Positions 51,762-59,999 of a stretch of DNA of 64,000 bases are shown here, one piece after another. Both the position numbers and the translations under genes were made by a program. Every line of letters starts with the position of its first letter. The first letter of the stretch is position 1. The notes under the pieces were generated by a model, which ran no database searches, was not told the origin of the DNA, and was given only the letters and a program-made list of their open reading frames with translations. Source of the stretch: Nocardioides immobilis (GTDB lineage: Bacteria; Actinomycetota; Actinomycetes; Propionibacteriales; Nocardioidaceae); NCBI RefSeq assembly GCF_003515065.1, contig NZ_QXGH01000032.1, forward strand, positions 43,391 to 107,390. Reading direction: 5' to 3'.

Positions 51762-53804
51762 ATGTCGATCGGGATCACCGACGAGCAGGAAGAGCTCGCC
51801 GCGAGCCTGCGCAAGTGGGCGGCCAGCCTGGGCGCCATCGAGGCGATCCGTGCGGCCGAGGACCGGGTCGACGAGCGCTTCGACGACATCTGGGCCGCGG
51901 CCGACGAGATGGGCGTGACCGCGATCGCGGTGCCCGAGTCGGCCGGCGGCGGGGGCGGCACCCTGCTCGACCAGGCGGTCGCGCTCGAGGCCTGCGCCTA
52001 CGAGCTGGTGCCCGGTGGGCTGCTCGGAGCGGCGATCGGCGGGTTGGTGAGCGGACAGCCCGATCGCTACGGCGTCGAGCTTCGGCCCGGCGGTCCGGTA
52101 CTGGACGGCGGCACGTCCGAGGACGTGATTGCCGCCGATGGGTCGTTCTTCGAAGGCCGCTTCGAGGCCGCCCTCGGCGTCGACCTCAGCGCGCGACACG
52201 GGCGCGTCATCGAGGGTGGGGCGCAGACGGCGGACGAGCGCGTCCGTCGTACGGCGGTGACGCTCGCGGCAGCCGAGGCGTCCGGTGTGGCTCGCTGGTG
52301 TCTCGACACGGCGGTGGGGTACGCCAAGGTGCGCGAGCAGTTCGGGAAGCCGATCGGCTCCTTCCAGGCGATCAAGCACCTCTGCGCCGAGATGCTGGAG
52401 ACCGCCGAGGCGGTCACTGCCGCGGCGTGGGACGCGGCGTCCGCCGCTGCGGTGCTCGACTCTGGCCAGGGCGACGACGAGCAGTGGGCCTTCGCGGTCG
52501 ACGTCGCCGCGGCCGTGTGCTTCGAAGGCGCGGTCGAGGTGGCCAAGTCGTGCGTCCAGGTGCTCGGCGGGATCGGCTTCACGTTCGAGCACGACGCCCA
52601 CCTCTACCTCCGGCGCGCGGTGTCGCTGCGAGCGCTGTTCGGCTCTGCCGACGAGGCCGCGGCGCGGCTCACGGCGGCCGCCGTCACAGGAGTACGACGA
52701 CGCGTCGACGTCGACCTCGGCGGTCTCGACGAGCCGATCCGCCCGGACGTCCGGGCGGCCGCCAAGCGGATCGCGGCCCTGCCGGCGGAGGAGCAGCGCG
52801 CCGCTCTCGTCGAGACCGGCTACCTCACCCCGCACTGGCCGGCGCCGTACGGACTGGCCGCGGACGCAGTGACCCAGGTCGTGATCGACCAGGAGCTCGC
52901 CCGGGCGGGCGTCACGCGCCCGGACCTGGTGATCGCCGGGTGGGCGGTCCCGACGATCCTGCAGCACGGCACCGACGAGCAGCGCGACCGGTTCGTGCGC
53001 CCGTCACTGCTCGGCGAGCTCGTCTGGTGCCAGCTGTTCTCGGAGCCGGGCTCCGGCTCCGACCTCGCGTCACTGCGCACGAAGGCGACCCGCGTCGAGG
53101 GCGGCTGGTCGCTCTCGGGCCAGAAGGTCTGGAGCTCGGTCGCCGAGCGCGCGGACTGGGCGATCTGCCTGGCCAGGACCGACCCGGACGTGCCGCAGCA
53201 CCAGGGCATCACCTACTTCCTCGTCGACATGACGTCGGCCGGGATCGACGTCCGCCCGCTCCGGGAGATCACCGGAGAGGCGCTCTTCAACGAGGTCTTC
53301 CTGGACGACGTCTTCGTGCCGGACGAGTGCGTGGTCGCGGAGCCCGGCGACGGGTGGCGTCTCGCGCGGACCACGCTCGCCAACGAGCGGGTCGCGATGG
53401 CGAGTGCCCGGCTCGGCAAGAGCGTCGAGCGGGCCGTCGATCTGGCCACCGCCGGTCTGGGCCCGGTCGAGACCGCCCGGGTCGGGCACGCGGTCGCGCT
53501 GGCGACCGTCTGCGGCCTGCTCGGTGTCCGCACGACCCTGCGGGCGATCAGCGGTCACGGTCCGGGCGCGGAGTCCAGCGTGGCCAAGCTGCTCGGGGTC
53601 CGCAGCCGGCAGTCGTCCTCCGAGCTGGTGGTGGAGCTGCAGGGCGACGCCATCGCCGCGCTGGGTGCGATCGACCGGTTCGCCGACGGGCTGTCGGCCG
53701 ACGTCTGGGAGATGCTCAACACCCGCTGCCTGTCGATCGCCGGCGGCACGACGCAGATCCTGCGCAACGTGGCGGGGGAGCGGATCCTCGGGCTGCCGCG
53801 CTAG
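51762..53804 (+). CDS. Fused acyl-CoA dehydrogenase (FadE), two ACAD halves
   Basis: 680 residues made of two acyl-CoA dehydrogenase units. The N-terminal half (about 1-315) has FGKPIGSFQAIKHLCAEMLE; the C-terminal half has LFSEPGSGSDLASLRTKATR (FAD/substrate loop), SGQKVWSSVAERADWAICLA and the closing SIAGGTTQILRNVAGERILG. Such fusions occur among steroid side-chain FadEs, for example FadE34/ChsE3 of M. tuberculosis, encoded next to kstR there. It would introduce the C=C bond in a steroid-CoA side chain. The KstR box 24 nt upstream supports this. Ribosome site GAGG ahead of ATG 51762. Which chain length it takes is unknown. Confidence 0.83.
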   Translation: MSIGITDEQEELAASLRKWAASLGAIEAIRAAEDRVDERFDDIWAAADEMGVTAIAVPESAGGGGGTLLDQAVALEACAYELVPGGLLGAAIGGLVSGQPDRYGVELRPGGPVLDGGTSEDVIAADGSFFEGRFEAALGVDLSARHGRVIEGGAQTADERVRRTAVTLAAAEASGVARWCLDTAVGYAKVREQFGKPIGSFQAIKHLCAEMLETAEAVTAAAWDAASAAAVLDSGQGDDEQWAFAVDVAAAVCFEGAVEVAKSCVQVLGGIGFTFEHDAHLYLRRAVSLRALFGSADEAAARLTAAAVTGVRRRVDVDLGGLDEPIRPDVRAAAKRIAALPAEEQRAALVETGYLTPHWPAPYGLAADAVTQVVIDQELARAGVTRPDLVIAGWAVPTILQHGTDEQRDRFVRPSLLGELVWCQLFSEPGSGSDLASLRTKATRVEGGWSLSGQKVWSSVAERADWAICLARTDPDVPQHQGITYFLVDMTSAGIDVRPLREITGEALFNEVFLDDVFVPDECVVAEPGDGWRLARTTLANERVAMASARLGKSVERAVDLATAGLGPVETARVGHAVALATVCGLLGVRTTLRAISGHGPGAESSVAKLLGVRSRQSSSELVVELQGDAIAALGAIDRFADGLSADVWEMLNTRCLSIAGGTTQILRNVAGERILGLPR

Positions 53805-55060
53805 CTGGGCTGGTGCGCGGCGCGCTCGCGGCGCCAGCCGTTCCAGTGCCAGTGCAGGTAGCGGTCGATGGCGCGCACGACGTGCTGCGACCGGATCGAC
53901 GGGAAGACGTCGAACGCGTGCTGCGCGTGGGGGAGCTCGGCGTAGACGACCGACTGCTTCGACGTCTCCCGGAGCCGCGCGACGAGCTGGCGCGCCTGCG
54001 CGACGCCGACGAGCGTGTCGTTGCGGCCGTGCAGCACGAAGAAGTCGGGTGCCTCCGGAGTGACACGCAGCAACGGCGACGCGGCCTCGTAGACCTCGGG
54101 CACGGCGGCGTACGGCTGCTGGACGACGCGCTTGGCGAGGAACATGTCCCGCATCAGCTCGACCTGGCGCAGCCCGCTCACCCCGGCGAAGTCGTAGACC
54201 CCGTAGTGCGGGACCGCGACCTGCACGGTCGTGTCGGCGTCCTCGAAGCCGGGCTGGAAGTCGGGGTCGTTCGGCGTGAGGGCGGCGAGCGCAGTCAGGT
54301 GTCCGCCGGCAGAGCCGCCGGTGATGGCGATGTAGTCGGGATCGCCGCCGTAGTCGGCGATGTGCTCCTTGATCCAGGCGATCGCCTGCTTGACGTCGAC
54401 GATCTGCGCCGGCCACGGGTCGCGGGGCGCCAGCCGGTAGTTGACCGCCACGCAGACCCAGCCCTTGGCGGCCAGGTGCTCCATCAGCGCGAGGCCCTGC
54501 TCCTCCTTCTTGCTGATCATCCAGGCGCCGCCATGGACCTGGAGCAGCACCGGAGCGCCGGACTTCGGGGTGTTGGTCGAGGTATAGATGTCGAGCATCC
54601 CGCGCTTGCCGTACGGCGCGAACGGCACGTTGCGGTGCACCTCCACGCCGGCCCGCCGGCGCTCGCGCCCGAACATGAACGGGTTGGCCACCCGGCGCCA
54701 CGGGACGGCGAGGTCCGCAGGGCTCGGTGCCTGGTCGAGCTGCTCCACGTAGTCGACGCCGAGGGCCTCGGTGAGGGCGTCCTCGACGACCTCGATGGCG
54801 CGCCGGCTCTGGCCGATGAGGTAGCCGAGCCCGGCGGCGCTGGCGCCGGCGAGCGCCAGCCCGAGCGGGTCGCGCCGCCCGCGCGCCAGGTGGCTCGCCG
54901 TGTCCGCCGCCGTCAGCGCGAGCACGTGGGGCGCCAGCTCACCGGTCAGCCAGCCGGCGAAGAACGCGGGGACCCCGACCCGGAAGCCGGGCAGGGGTCG
55001 GATCGCGTTGGCGGTGAGCGCGGCGGTGACCGTCTGGCGCGCGACGTAGCCATTGACCAT
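53801..55060 (-). CDS. Alpha/beta-hydrolase, LipC-like esterase (HSL family)
   Basis: 419 residues. The hormone-sensitive-lipase family signatures HGGAWMISKK (oxyanion) and ITGGSAGGHLTALAAL (nucleophile Ser) are present, with GRNDTLVG for the Asp and HAQHAFDVF for the His. The N-terminal 100 residues have hydrophobic stretches and may bind membrane or lipid. It is divergent from a WS/DGAT gene, the same neighbours as lipC (Rv0220) and Rv0221. It would hydrolyse an acyl ester. ATG 55060 is leaderless (TAATCT 7 nt upstream). Its end overlaps the fused FadE by 4 nt. Confidence 0.82.
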   Translation of the reverse strand: MVNGYVARQTVTAALTANAIRPLPGFRVGVPAFFAGWLTGELAPHVLALTAADTASHLARGRRDPLGLALAGASAAGLGYLIGQSRRAIEVVEDALTEALGVDYVEQLDQAPSPADLAVPWRRVANPFMFGRERRRAGVEVHRNVPFAPYGKRGMLDIYTSTNTPKSGAPVLLQVHGGAWMISKKEEQGLALMEHLAAKGWVCVAVNYRLAPRDPWPAQIVDVKQAIAWIKEHIADYGGDPDYIAITGGSAGGHLTALAALTPNDPDFQPGFEDADTTVQVAVPHYGVYDFAGVSGLRQVELMRDMFLAKRVVQQPYAAVPEVYEAASPLLRVTPEAPDFFVLHGRNDTLVGVAQARQLVARLRETSKQSVVYAELPHAQHAFDVFPSIRSQHVVRAIDRYLHWHWNGWRRERAAHQPS

Positions 55061-55067
55061 GATGAGG

Positions 55068-55073
55068 AGATTA
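55068..55073 (-). promoter_or_regulatory. Leaderless -10 box for the LipC-like esterase
   Basis: Reads TAATCT on the minus strand, 7 nt before ATG 55060; the KstR box at 55093-55106 is about 20 nt further upstream. Confidence 0.45.
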
Positions 55074-55092
55074 GCGCTCGGCTGGGGCAGAA

Positions 55093-55106
55093 TAGAACCC
55101 GTTCTA
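55093..55106. promoter_or_regulatory. KstR operator between esterase and WS/DGAT
   Basis: TAGAACCCGTTCTA fits TnnAACnnGTTnnA fully. It lies 28 nt before the WS/DGAT ATG and 33 nt from the divergent esterase start. Confidence 0.82.
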
Positions 55107-55133
55107 GTTCACGGGCGCGGATGGGAGCCAGGC

Positions 55134-56546
55134 ATGGACCGGTTGTCAGGACTCGACGCGAGCTTCCTCTACCTGGAGACGCCGGCGCAGCTGATGCACG
55201 TGTGCGCGGTCATGGTCCTCGACCAGAGCACCATGCCGGCGTCGTACTCCTTCGGCGCGCTGATGGAGCACATCGACGAGAGCATCCACGACGTGCCGGA
55301 GTTCACGCGCAAGATCCGCCGCGTGCCCCTCGGCCTCGACCACCCGGTGTGGGTGCGGGACCAGCAGTTCGACATCGAGCGGCACGTGCACCGGCTGGCG
55401 GTGCCGAGCCCCGGGAGCTACCGCGAGCTGATGGACCTGTGCGCCCACCTGGCGGCCCTGCCGCTCGACCGTTCCCGGCCGTTGTGGGAGATGTGGGTCA
55501 TCGAGGGCTACCGGCCCGACGGCGAGGAGGGCGACGAGAGGGTCGTGGTCTTCTCGAAGATGCACCACGCGACGGTCGACGGCGTCTCTGGCTCCAACCT
55601 GATCTCGCACCTCTGCGCGCTGGAACCTGACGCCGCGCCGCTGGCGCGGGACGAGGAGCAGAGGCACCCGCGTGACCCGGAGCGGGTCGAGCTGCTGGCG
55701 CGGGCGGTCATCGGCACCGCGACCAAGCCGGTCACCCTGGTCAAGGTGCTGGGGCCGTCGGCGGAGCTGATCACCAAGAGCATCGGCCGGGCCCGGCAGG
55801 GCACTGCGATGGCGGCGCCGTTCTCGGCGCCCCGGACCTCGTTCAACGGCACGATCACCGCCCACCGCAGCATCGCGCTCGCCGACATCGACCTCGACGA
55901 CATCCGCGACATCAAGAAGGCGACCGGCAGCACCGTCAACGACGTGGTCCTCACCCTCTGCGGCGGCGCCCTGCGGGCCTATCTCGACGAGCGCGGCGAG
56001 CTGCCGGAGACGTCGCTGATGGCGAGCGTGCCGGTGAGCGTGCGGGAGTCGTCGAAGCGCTCCCAGGGTGCCAACAAGGTGTCGGCGTTCTTCACGAAGC
56101 TCGGCACCGACATCGAGGACCCGCTCGAACGGCTCGAGATGCTCGCCGAGCGCAACCGGCACGCGAAGGACCACCACAACGCGATCAGCGCGGACGCGCT
56201 CCAGGACTGGGCGGAGTTCGCCGCCCCCCGGACCTTCGGGCTCGCGGTGCGGACCTACGCCAACCTGCGGCTCGCGGAGAAGCACCCGGTGGTGCACAAC
56301 CTGGTGATCTCCAACGTGCCGGGGCCGCCGATGCCGCTCTACTTCATGGGCGCCCGGATCGAGGCGCTCTACCCGCTGGGCCCCGTGTTCCACGGTGCCG
56401 GCCTCAACATCACGGTGATGTCGAACGCCGGCATGGTGCACGTCGGCGCCATCGCCTGCCGCGAGTCCGTGCCCGACGGCGACGCGCTCGTGCAGCACTT
56501 CCCGCAGGAGCTGGAGCGGCTGCGCAAGGCTGTCGTCGCCCGCTGA
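55134..56546 (+). CDS. Wax ester synthase / diacylglycerol acyltransferase (WS/DGAT)
   Basis: 470 residues. The catalytic HHxxxDG is HHATVDG in VVFSKMHHATVDGVSGSNLI; the N-terminal MDRLSGLDASFLYLETPAQL and the later PLYFMGARIEALYPLGPVFH are conserved in actinobacterial WS/DGATs such as Rv0221. It esterifies diacylglycerol or fatty alcohols with acyl-CoA for storage lipid. ATG 55134 has GGGAG 6 nt upstream. A KstR box ahead of a storage-lipid enzyme suggests that acyl-CoA from sterol breakdown is diverted to neutral lipid. Confidence 0.9.
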   Translation: MDRLSGLDASFLYLETPAQLMHVCAVMVLDQSTMPASYSFGALMEHIDESIHDVPEFTRKIRRVPLGLDHPVWVRDQQFDIERHVHRLAVPSPGSYRELMDLCAHLAALPLDRSRPLWEMWVIEGYRPDGEEGDERVVVFSKMHHATVDGVSGSNLISHLCALEPDAAPLARDEEQRHPRDPERVELLARAVIGTATKPVTLVKVLGPSAELITKSIGRARQGTAMAAPFSAPRTSFNGTITAHRSIALADIDLDDIRDIKKATGSTVNDVVLTLCGGALRAYLDERGELPETSLMASVPVSVRESSKRSQGANKVSAFFTKLGTDIEDPLERLEMLAERNRHAKDHHNAISADALQDWAEFAAPRTFGLAVRTYANLRLAEKHPVVHNLVISNVPGPPMPLYFMGARIEALYPLGPVFHGAGLNITVMSNAGMVHVGAIACRESVPDGDALVQHFPQELERLRKAVVAR

Positions 56547-56559
56547 GTGCGCATCAAAC

Positions 56560-56573
56560 TAGAACACGTTACA
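56560..56573. promoter_or_regulatory. KstR operator over the leaderless promoter of the FadE-chsH-ltp2 operon
   Basis: TAGAACACGTTACA matches TnnAACnnGTTnnA fully. It overlaps the -10 TACAGT (56570-56575), 7 nt before GTG 56583. Sequence and spacing copy the site at 31885. Confidence 0.88.
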
Positions 56574-56582
56574 GTTCTGTCT

Positions 56583-58742
56583 GTGGACCCTCATGAGATC
56601 AGCGCGGTGCGATCGGTCGTCACCGAGGTGTTGGACCGCGCCGGAGACTGGTCAGCCTGGCGTTCGTCCGGGCTGACGGCACTCGCACTCCCGGAGGAGT
56701 ACGGCGGCGACGGGCTCGGCCTCGAGGCGATCGCAGTCCTGCTCCGCGAGTCCGGCCGGTGCGCGCACCGGCTGCCTGCGTGGGAGACGCTCTGCTGCTC
56801 CGTCCTGACCCTCGCCGCTCACGGCACCGAGGCCCAGCGCAAGGAGCACCTGTCGGCGATCGCCGAGGGGGCGGTGCTCACGCCGGCCCTGCGCGACCCG
56901 AGGGGAGCGACCACGTCGTACTCCGGCGGCCGGGTGACGGGGCGGAAGACCGCGGTCACCTATGCCGACACGGCCACGGCGCTCCTCGTCGTCGCCCAGG
57001 ACGGTGACGCCGAGGTCGTCGTACTCGTGGACCCGCAGGGGCCCGGTGTCACGCTGCTGCCGGCCAGCGCCTCGGCCGACACCCCGACGTTCACCGTCGT
57101 GCTCGAAGACGCGCCCGCCGAGCCACTGGAGGAGGGCGCGGCGCCGTACCTCCGCGACCTGGCTGCGGCGGGGCTGGTCGTCACCGCGGCCGGCGTGCTC
57201 GCCGGCGCCCGCGACCTGACCGCCGACTACGTGAAGGGGCGCGAGCAGTTCGGGCGCGCGCTGGCGGAGTTCCAGGCGGTCTCGCTGCAGATGGCGGACG
57301 TCTACGTCGCCAGCCGCACCCTGGACCTGGCCGCCGACAACGTCGTGTGGCGGGTGGCGAACGGACTTCCCTCGGCCGACGACCTCGCGGTCGCGGGCTA
57401 CTGGGTGAGCCGGGTCGCGCCGGCCGCCTTCCGGACCTGCCACCACCTGCACGGCGGCATGGGCGTCGACGTCACCTACCCGCTCGTCGGCTACACGAGC
57501 TGGGGCACCGACCTCGCCCACGCGCTCGACACCCTGCCCGGCCAGGTGCCGGTCGAGGACCCGGCCGGCAAGAACCTCGAGCTCTCCGAGTCGCAGCGCG
57601 CGCTCAAGGCCGAGCTGCGGGAGTGGTTCGCCGGGCTGTCCGCCGAGTTCGGCCACCCGAACGACCCGGGCGCGGTCGAGGGGGCGTGGGACCGGCACGG
57701 TCCGTCGTACCAGCAGCTGATCAAGCGGATGGGCGCCGACGGCTGGATGGGCGTCGGCTGGCCGAAGGAGTACGGCGGCCACGGGCTCGGTGAGGTCGAG
57801 CAGACGATCTTCGCCAACGAGGCGCAGTACCACGACGTGCACCTGCCGGCGGTCACGCTGCAGACGGTCGGACCGACGCTGATCCGCTACGGCACCGAGA
57901 AGCAGAAGCAGATGTTCCTGCCGCGGATCCTGGCCGGTGACGTGCACTTCGCGATCGGCTACAGCGAGCCGGACGCCGGCACCGACCTGGCGTCGCTGCG
58001 GACCACCGCCCGGCTCGATGGCGACCACTACGTCGTCAACGGCCAGAAGATGTGGACCACCGGCGGCCACCAGGCCGACTACCTCTGGCTCGCGGTCCGC
58101 ACCGACCCGGACGCCCCGAAGCACAAGGGCATCTCGATCCTCATCGTCGACACGAAGGATCCCGGCTACAGCTGGACGCCGATCATCACCGCGGACGGCT
58201 CGCACCACGTCAACGCGACCTACTTCAACGACGTCCGCGTGCCCGCCGACATGCTCGTCGGCGAGGAGAACCAGGGCTGGAAGCTGATCACCACCCAGCT
58301 CAACCACGAGCGGGTGATGCTCGGCCCCGCCGGCCGGATCGAGGGGCTGCGCGACCGGGTGGTCCGCTGGGCCGAGACCGCCGGTGTCCGGGACGAGCCC
58401 GACCTGGTGGCGCTGCTCGGCGAGGCCACCGCGATCTTCCGGGTCAACGAGCTGCTCAACTGGGAGGTCGCGCGCGCGGCCGAGGGCGGCTCGATCAGCG
58501 TCGCGGACGCGTCGGCGTCGAAGGTGTTCGCCTCCGACCACGTGCAGCACCTGATCGCCGACCTGATCTCCGCGGTCCACCGGTACGGCGACGCGGGCGA
58601 GCCGGCGACCAAGGAGCTGCTCGACTACCTGGACTCCCAGGCGAAGCGCAACCTGGTGCTGACGTTCGGGGGAGGCGTGCAGGAGGTGCAGCGCGAGCTG
58701 ATCGCGATGTTCGGGCTGGGGCTGCCGAGGGTGCCGCGATGA
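56583..58742 (+). CDS. Fused acyl-CoA dehydrogenase (ChsE-type FadE)
   Basis: 719 residues, again two ACAD halves. The first half (about 1-330) ends with DLAHALDTLPGQVPVED; the second (about 340-719) has GYSEPDAGTDLASLRTTARL, NGQKMWTTGGHQADYLWLAV and FGGGVQEVQRELIAMFGLGL. In M. tuberculosis the 3-carbon side chain is dehydrogenated by the separate pair ChsE1-ChsE2 encoded next to chsH1, chsH2 and ltp2. Here one fused protein holds that place, so I infer it does the same step, with the halves acting like the two subunits. An upstream in-frame GTG (56547) is within the promoter and is not used; GTG 56583 is leaderless. First gene of a five-gene operon with 4-nt overlaps. Confidence 0.85.
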   Translation: MDPHEISAVRSVVTEVLDRAGDWSAWRSSGLTALALPEEYGGDGLGLEAIAVLLRESGRCAHRLPAWETLCCSVLTLAAHGTEAQRKEHLSAIAEGAVLTPALRDPRGATTSYSGGRVTGRKTAVTYADTATALLVVAQDGDAEVVVLVDPQGPGVTLLPASASADTPTFTVVLEDAPAEPLEEGAAPYLRDLAAAGLVVTAAGVLAGARDLTADYVKGREQFGRALAEFQAVSLQMADVYVASRTLDLAADNVVWRVANGLPSADDLAVAGYWVSRVAPAAFRTCHHLHGGMGVDVTYPLVGYTSWGTDLAHALDTLPGQVPVEDPAGKNLELSESQRALKAELREWFAGLSAEFGHPNDPGAVEGAWDRHGPSYQQLIKRMGADGWMGVGWPKEYGGHGLGEVEQTIFANEAQYHDVHLPAVTLQTVGPTLIRYGTEKQKQMFLPRILAGDVHFAIGYSEPDAGTDLASLRTTARLDGDHYVVNGQKMWTTGGHQADYLWLAVRTDPDAPKHKGISILIVDTKDPGYSWTPIITADGSHHVNATYFNDVRVPADMLVGEENQGWKLITTQLNHERVMLGPAGRIEGLRDRVVRWAETAGVRDEPDLVALLGEATAIFRVNELLNWEVARAAEGGSISVADASASKVFASDHVQHLIADLISAVHRYGDAGEPATKELLDYLDSQAKRNLVLTFGGGVQEVQRELIAMFGLGLPRVPR

Positions 58743-59233
58743 GCGATGAGCGGCACGGACGGATCATGGCCGAGGCCGAGCGGATCATGGCCCTCGGCGA
58801 GGCATCGGAGTCGCGTGCGCCGTACCCCGTCAACGAGGCGACCATCGGCAACTGGCTGGACGCGATGGGCTACGACAACGAGCGGTTCCGGTCGGGGGAG
58901 GCCCCGCCCTCGATGGCGCAGGTGTGGACGATGCCCGGCCTCGGCCGCAAGCGTGCGGACGACGACCCGCTGCACGCGATGATGGGGATCCTCACGGCCG
59001 AGGGCTACACCGCCGTGCTCGGGACGAACTGCGAGCAGACCTACGAGCGCTACCTCAAGGTGGGCGAGGAGCTCCGGGTCACCACCGCGCTGGACTCGGT
59101 CGTCGGGCCGAAGAACACGGGGATGGGCCTCGGCTACTTCGTGACATCGCGCAACCGGTGGTACGTCGGCAATGAGCTCGTCGCCACCATGCTGTTCCGG
59201 GTGCTGAAGTTCGTCCCGAAGGACCGCACATGA
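58739..59233 (+). CDS. chsH2: ChsH2 N-terminal-type MaoC hydratase subunit (stand-alone)
   Basis: 164 residues with a MaoC/FAS1-like dehydratase hot-dog fold: MAQVWTMPGLGRKRADDDPL then YTAVLGTNCEQTYERYLKVG and LGYFVTSRNRWYVGNELVAT. In M. tuberculosis this domain is the N-terminal half of ChsH2 (311 residues), with a DUF35 domain behind it. Here the DUF35 part is a separate ORF, overlapping by ATGA, so ChsH2 is split. With ChsH1 it should hydrate the 17(20)-enoyl-CoA side chain. The active-site residues are expected in the partner ChsH1. Confidence 0.82.
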   Translation: MSDERHGRIMAEAERIMALGEASESRAPYPVNEATIGNWLDAMGYDNERFRSGEAPPSMAQVWTMPGLGRKRADDDPLHAMMGILTAEGYTAVLGTNCEQTYERYLKVGEELRVTTALDSVVGPKNTGMGLGYFVTSRNRWYVGNELVATMLFRVLKFVPKDRT

Positions 59234-59616
59234 TCCGGCCGATGGTCAACCGCGACAGCGCGTTCTTCTGGGAGGGCACGCAGAAGGGCGAGCTGCGGAT
59301 CCAGAGCTGCAACGCGTGCGGCGTACTCCGGCACCCCCCGGGGCCGGCCTGTCCCGCGTGCGGCGCGCTCGACCGCGGCTACGTCGTGGCTTCCGGCCTC
59401 GGCACCGTCTTCTCGTACGTCGTGCACCGGCACCCGCCCGTCCCCGGCAAGGAGCTGCCCCTCGTGATCGCGCTGATCGACCTCGACGAGGGCGTGCGGA
59501 TGGTCGGCGAGGTCCCGGGGGTCGAGCCTGAGGAGATCGCGATCGGCACCCGGCTGCAGGTCGACTACAACCGGGTCGACGACGAGCTGACGCTCCCCAT
59601 CTGGAGGCGGGCATGA
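59230..59616 (+). CDS. DUF35 zinc-ribbon/OB-fold protein (ChsH2 C-terminal part, Ltp2 partner)
   Basis: 128 residues. A zinc ribbon, SCNACGVLRHPPGPACPACG (four cysteines, CxxC and CxxC), is followed by an OB fold (TVFSYVVHRHPPVPGKELPL, RMVGEVPGVEPEEIAIGTRL). In the Ltp2-ChsH2 aldolase complex this DUF35 domain binds Ltp2 and is needed for activity. It stands alone here between the two hydratase genes. ATGA overlaps on both sides favour co-translation and assembly into one complex. Confidence 0.87.
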   Translation: MIRPMVNRDSAFFWEGTQKGELRIQSCNACGVLRHPPGPACPACGALDRGYVVASGLGTVFSYVVHRHPPVPGKELPLVIALIDLDEGVRMVGEVPGVEPEEIAIGTRLQVDYNRVDDELTLPIWRRA

Positions 59617-59999
59617 GGACCTTGGAGCCCGGTCAGGTCATCCCGGAGTGGAGCCTGCCGATGACGCCGACGACGATCGTGAGCACCGCGATCGCGACCC
59701 GCGACTGGCAGGACGTCCACCACGACCGCGACGTCGCGCAGGCCGCCGGGTCGAAGGACATCTTCATGAACATCCTGACCACCAACGGGTTGGTCGAGAA
59801 GTTCGTCGCCGACTGGGTCGGCCACGACTGCGAGCTCAAGGGGATCGCCATCCGGCTCGGTGCGCCCGCGCACCCCTACGACACGCTGACGTTCAGCGGC
59901 CGGGTGGCCGACGTGTCCGACGGCATCGCGACCCTCGACATCGTCGGCCGGGTGTCGCTCGGCGACCACGTGACCGGCACCGTGAAGGTGGCCGTATGA
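59613..59999 (+). CDS. chsH1: ChsH1, MaoC-like steroid enoyl-CoA hydratase
   Basis: 128 residues, the length of mycobacterial ChsH1 (129). The hydratase motif is TRDWQDVHHDRDVAQAAGSK, giving the Asp/His pair of the MaoC active site, then DIFMNILTTNGLVEKFVADW. With ChsH2 it hydrates 3-oxo-4,17-pregnadiene-20-carboxyl-CoA to the 17-hydroxy product that Ltp2 cleaves. Position between the DUF35 gene and ltp2 fits. Confidence 0.88.
   Translation: MRTLEPGQVIPEWSLPMTPTTIVSTAIATRDWQDVHHDRDVAQAAGSKDIFMNILTTNGLVEKFVADWVGHDCELKGIAIRLGAPAHPYDTLTFSGRVADVSDGIATLDIVGRVSLGDHVTGTVKVAV

Noticed and set aside
51752..55630. 1292-residue plus-strand open frame
   Set aside because: It spans the fused FadE, the opposing esterase and the DGAT start in a non-coding frame; Arg/Gly-rich shadow of high-GC DNA.
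56652..58580. 642-residue minus-strand open frame
   Set aside because: Antisense shadow of the fused FadE at 56583, which has clear ACAD motifs.
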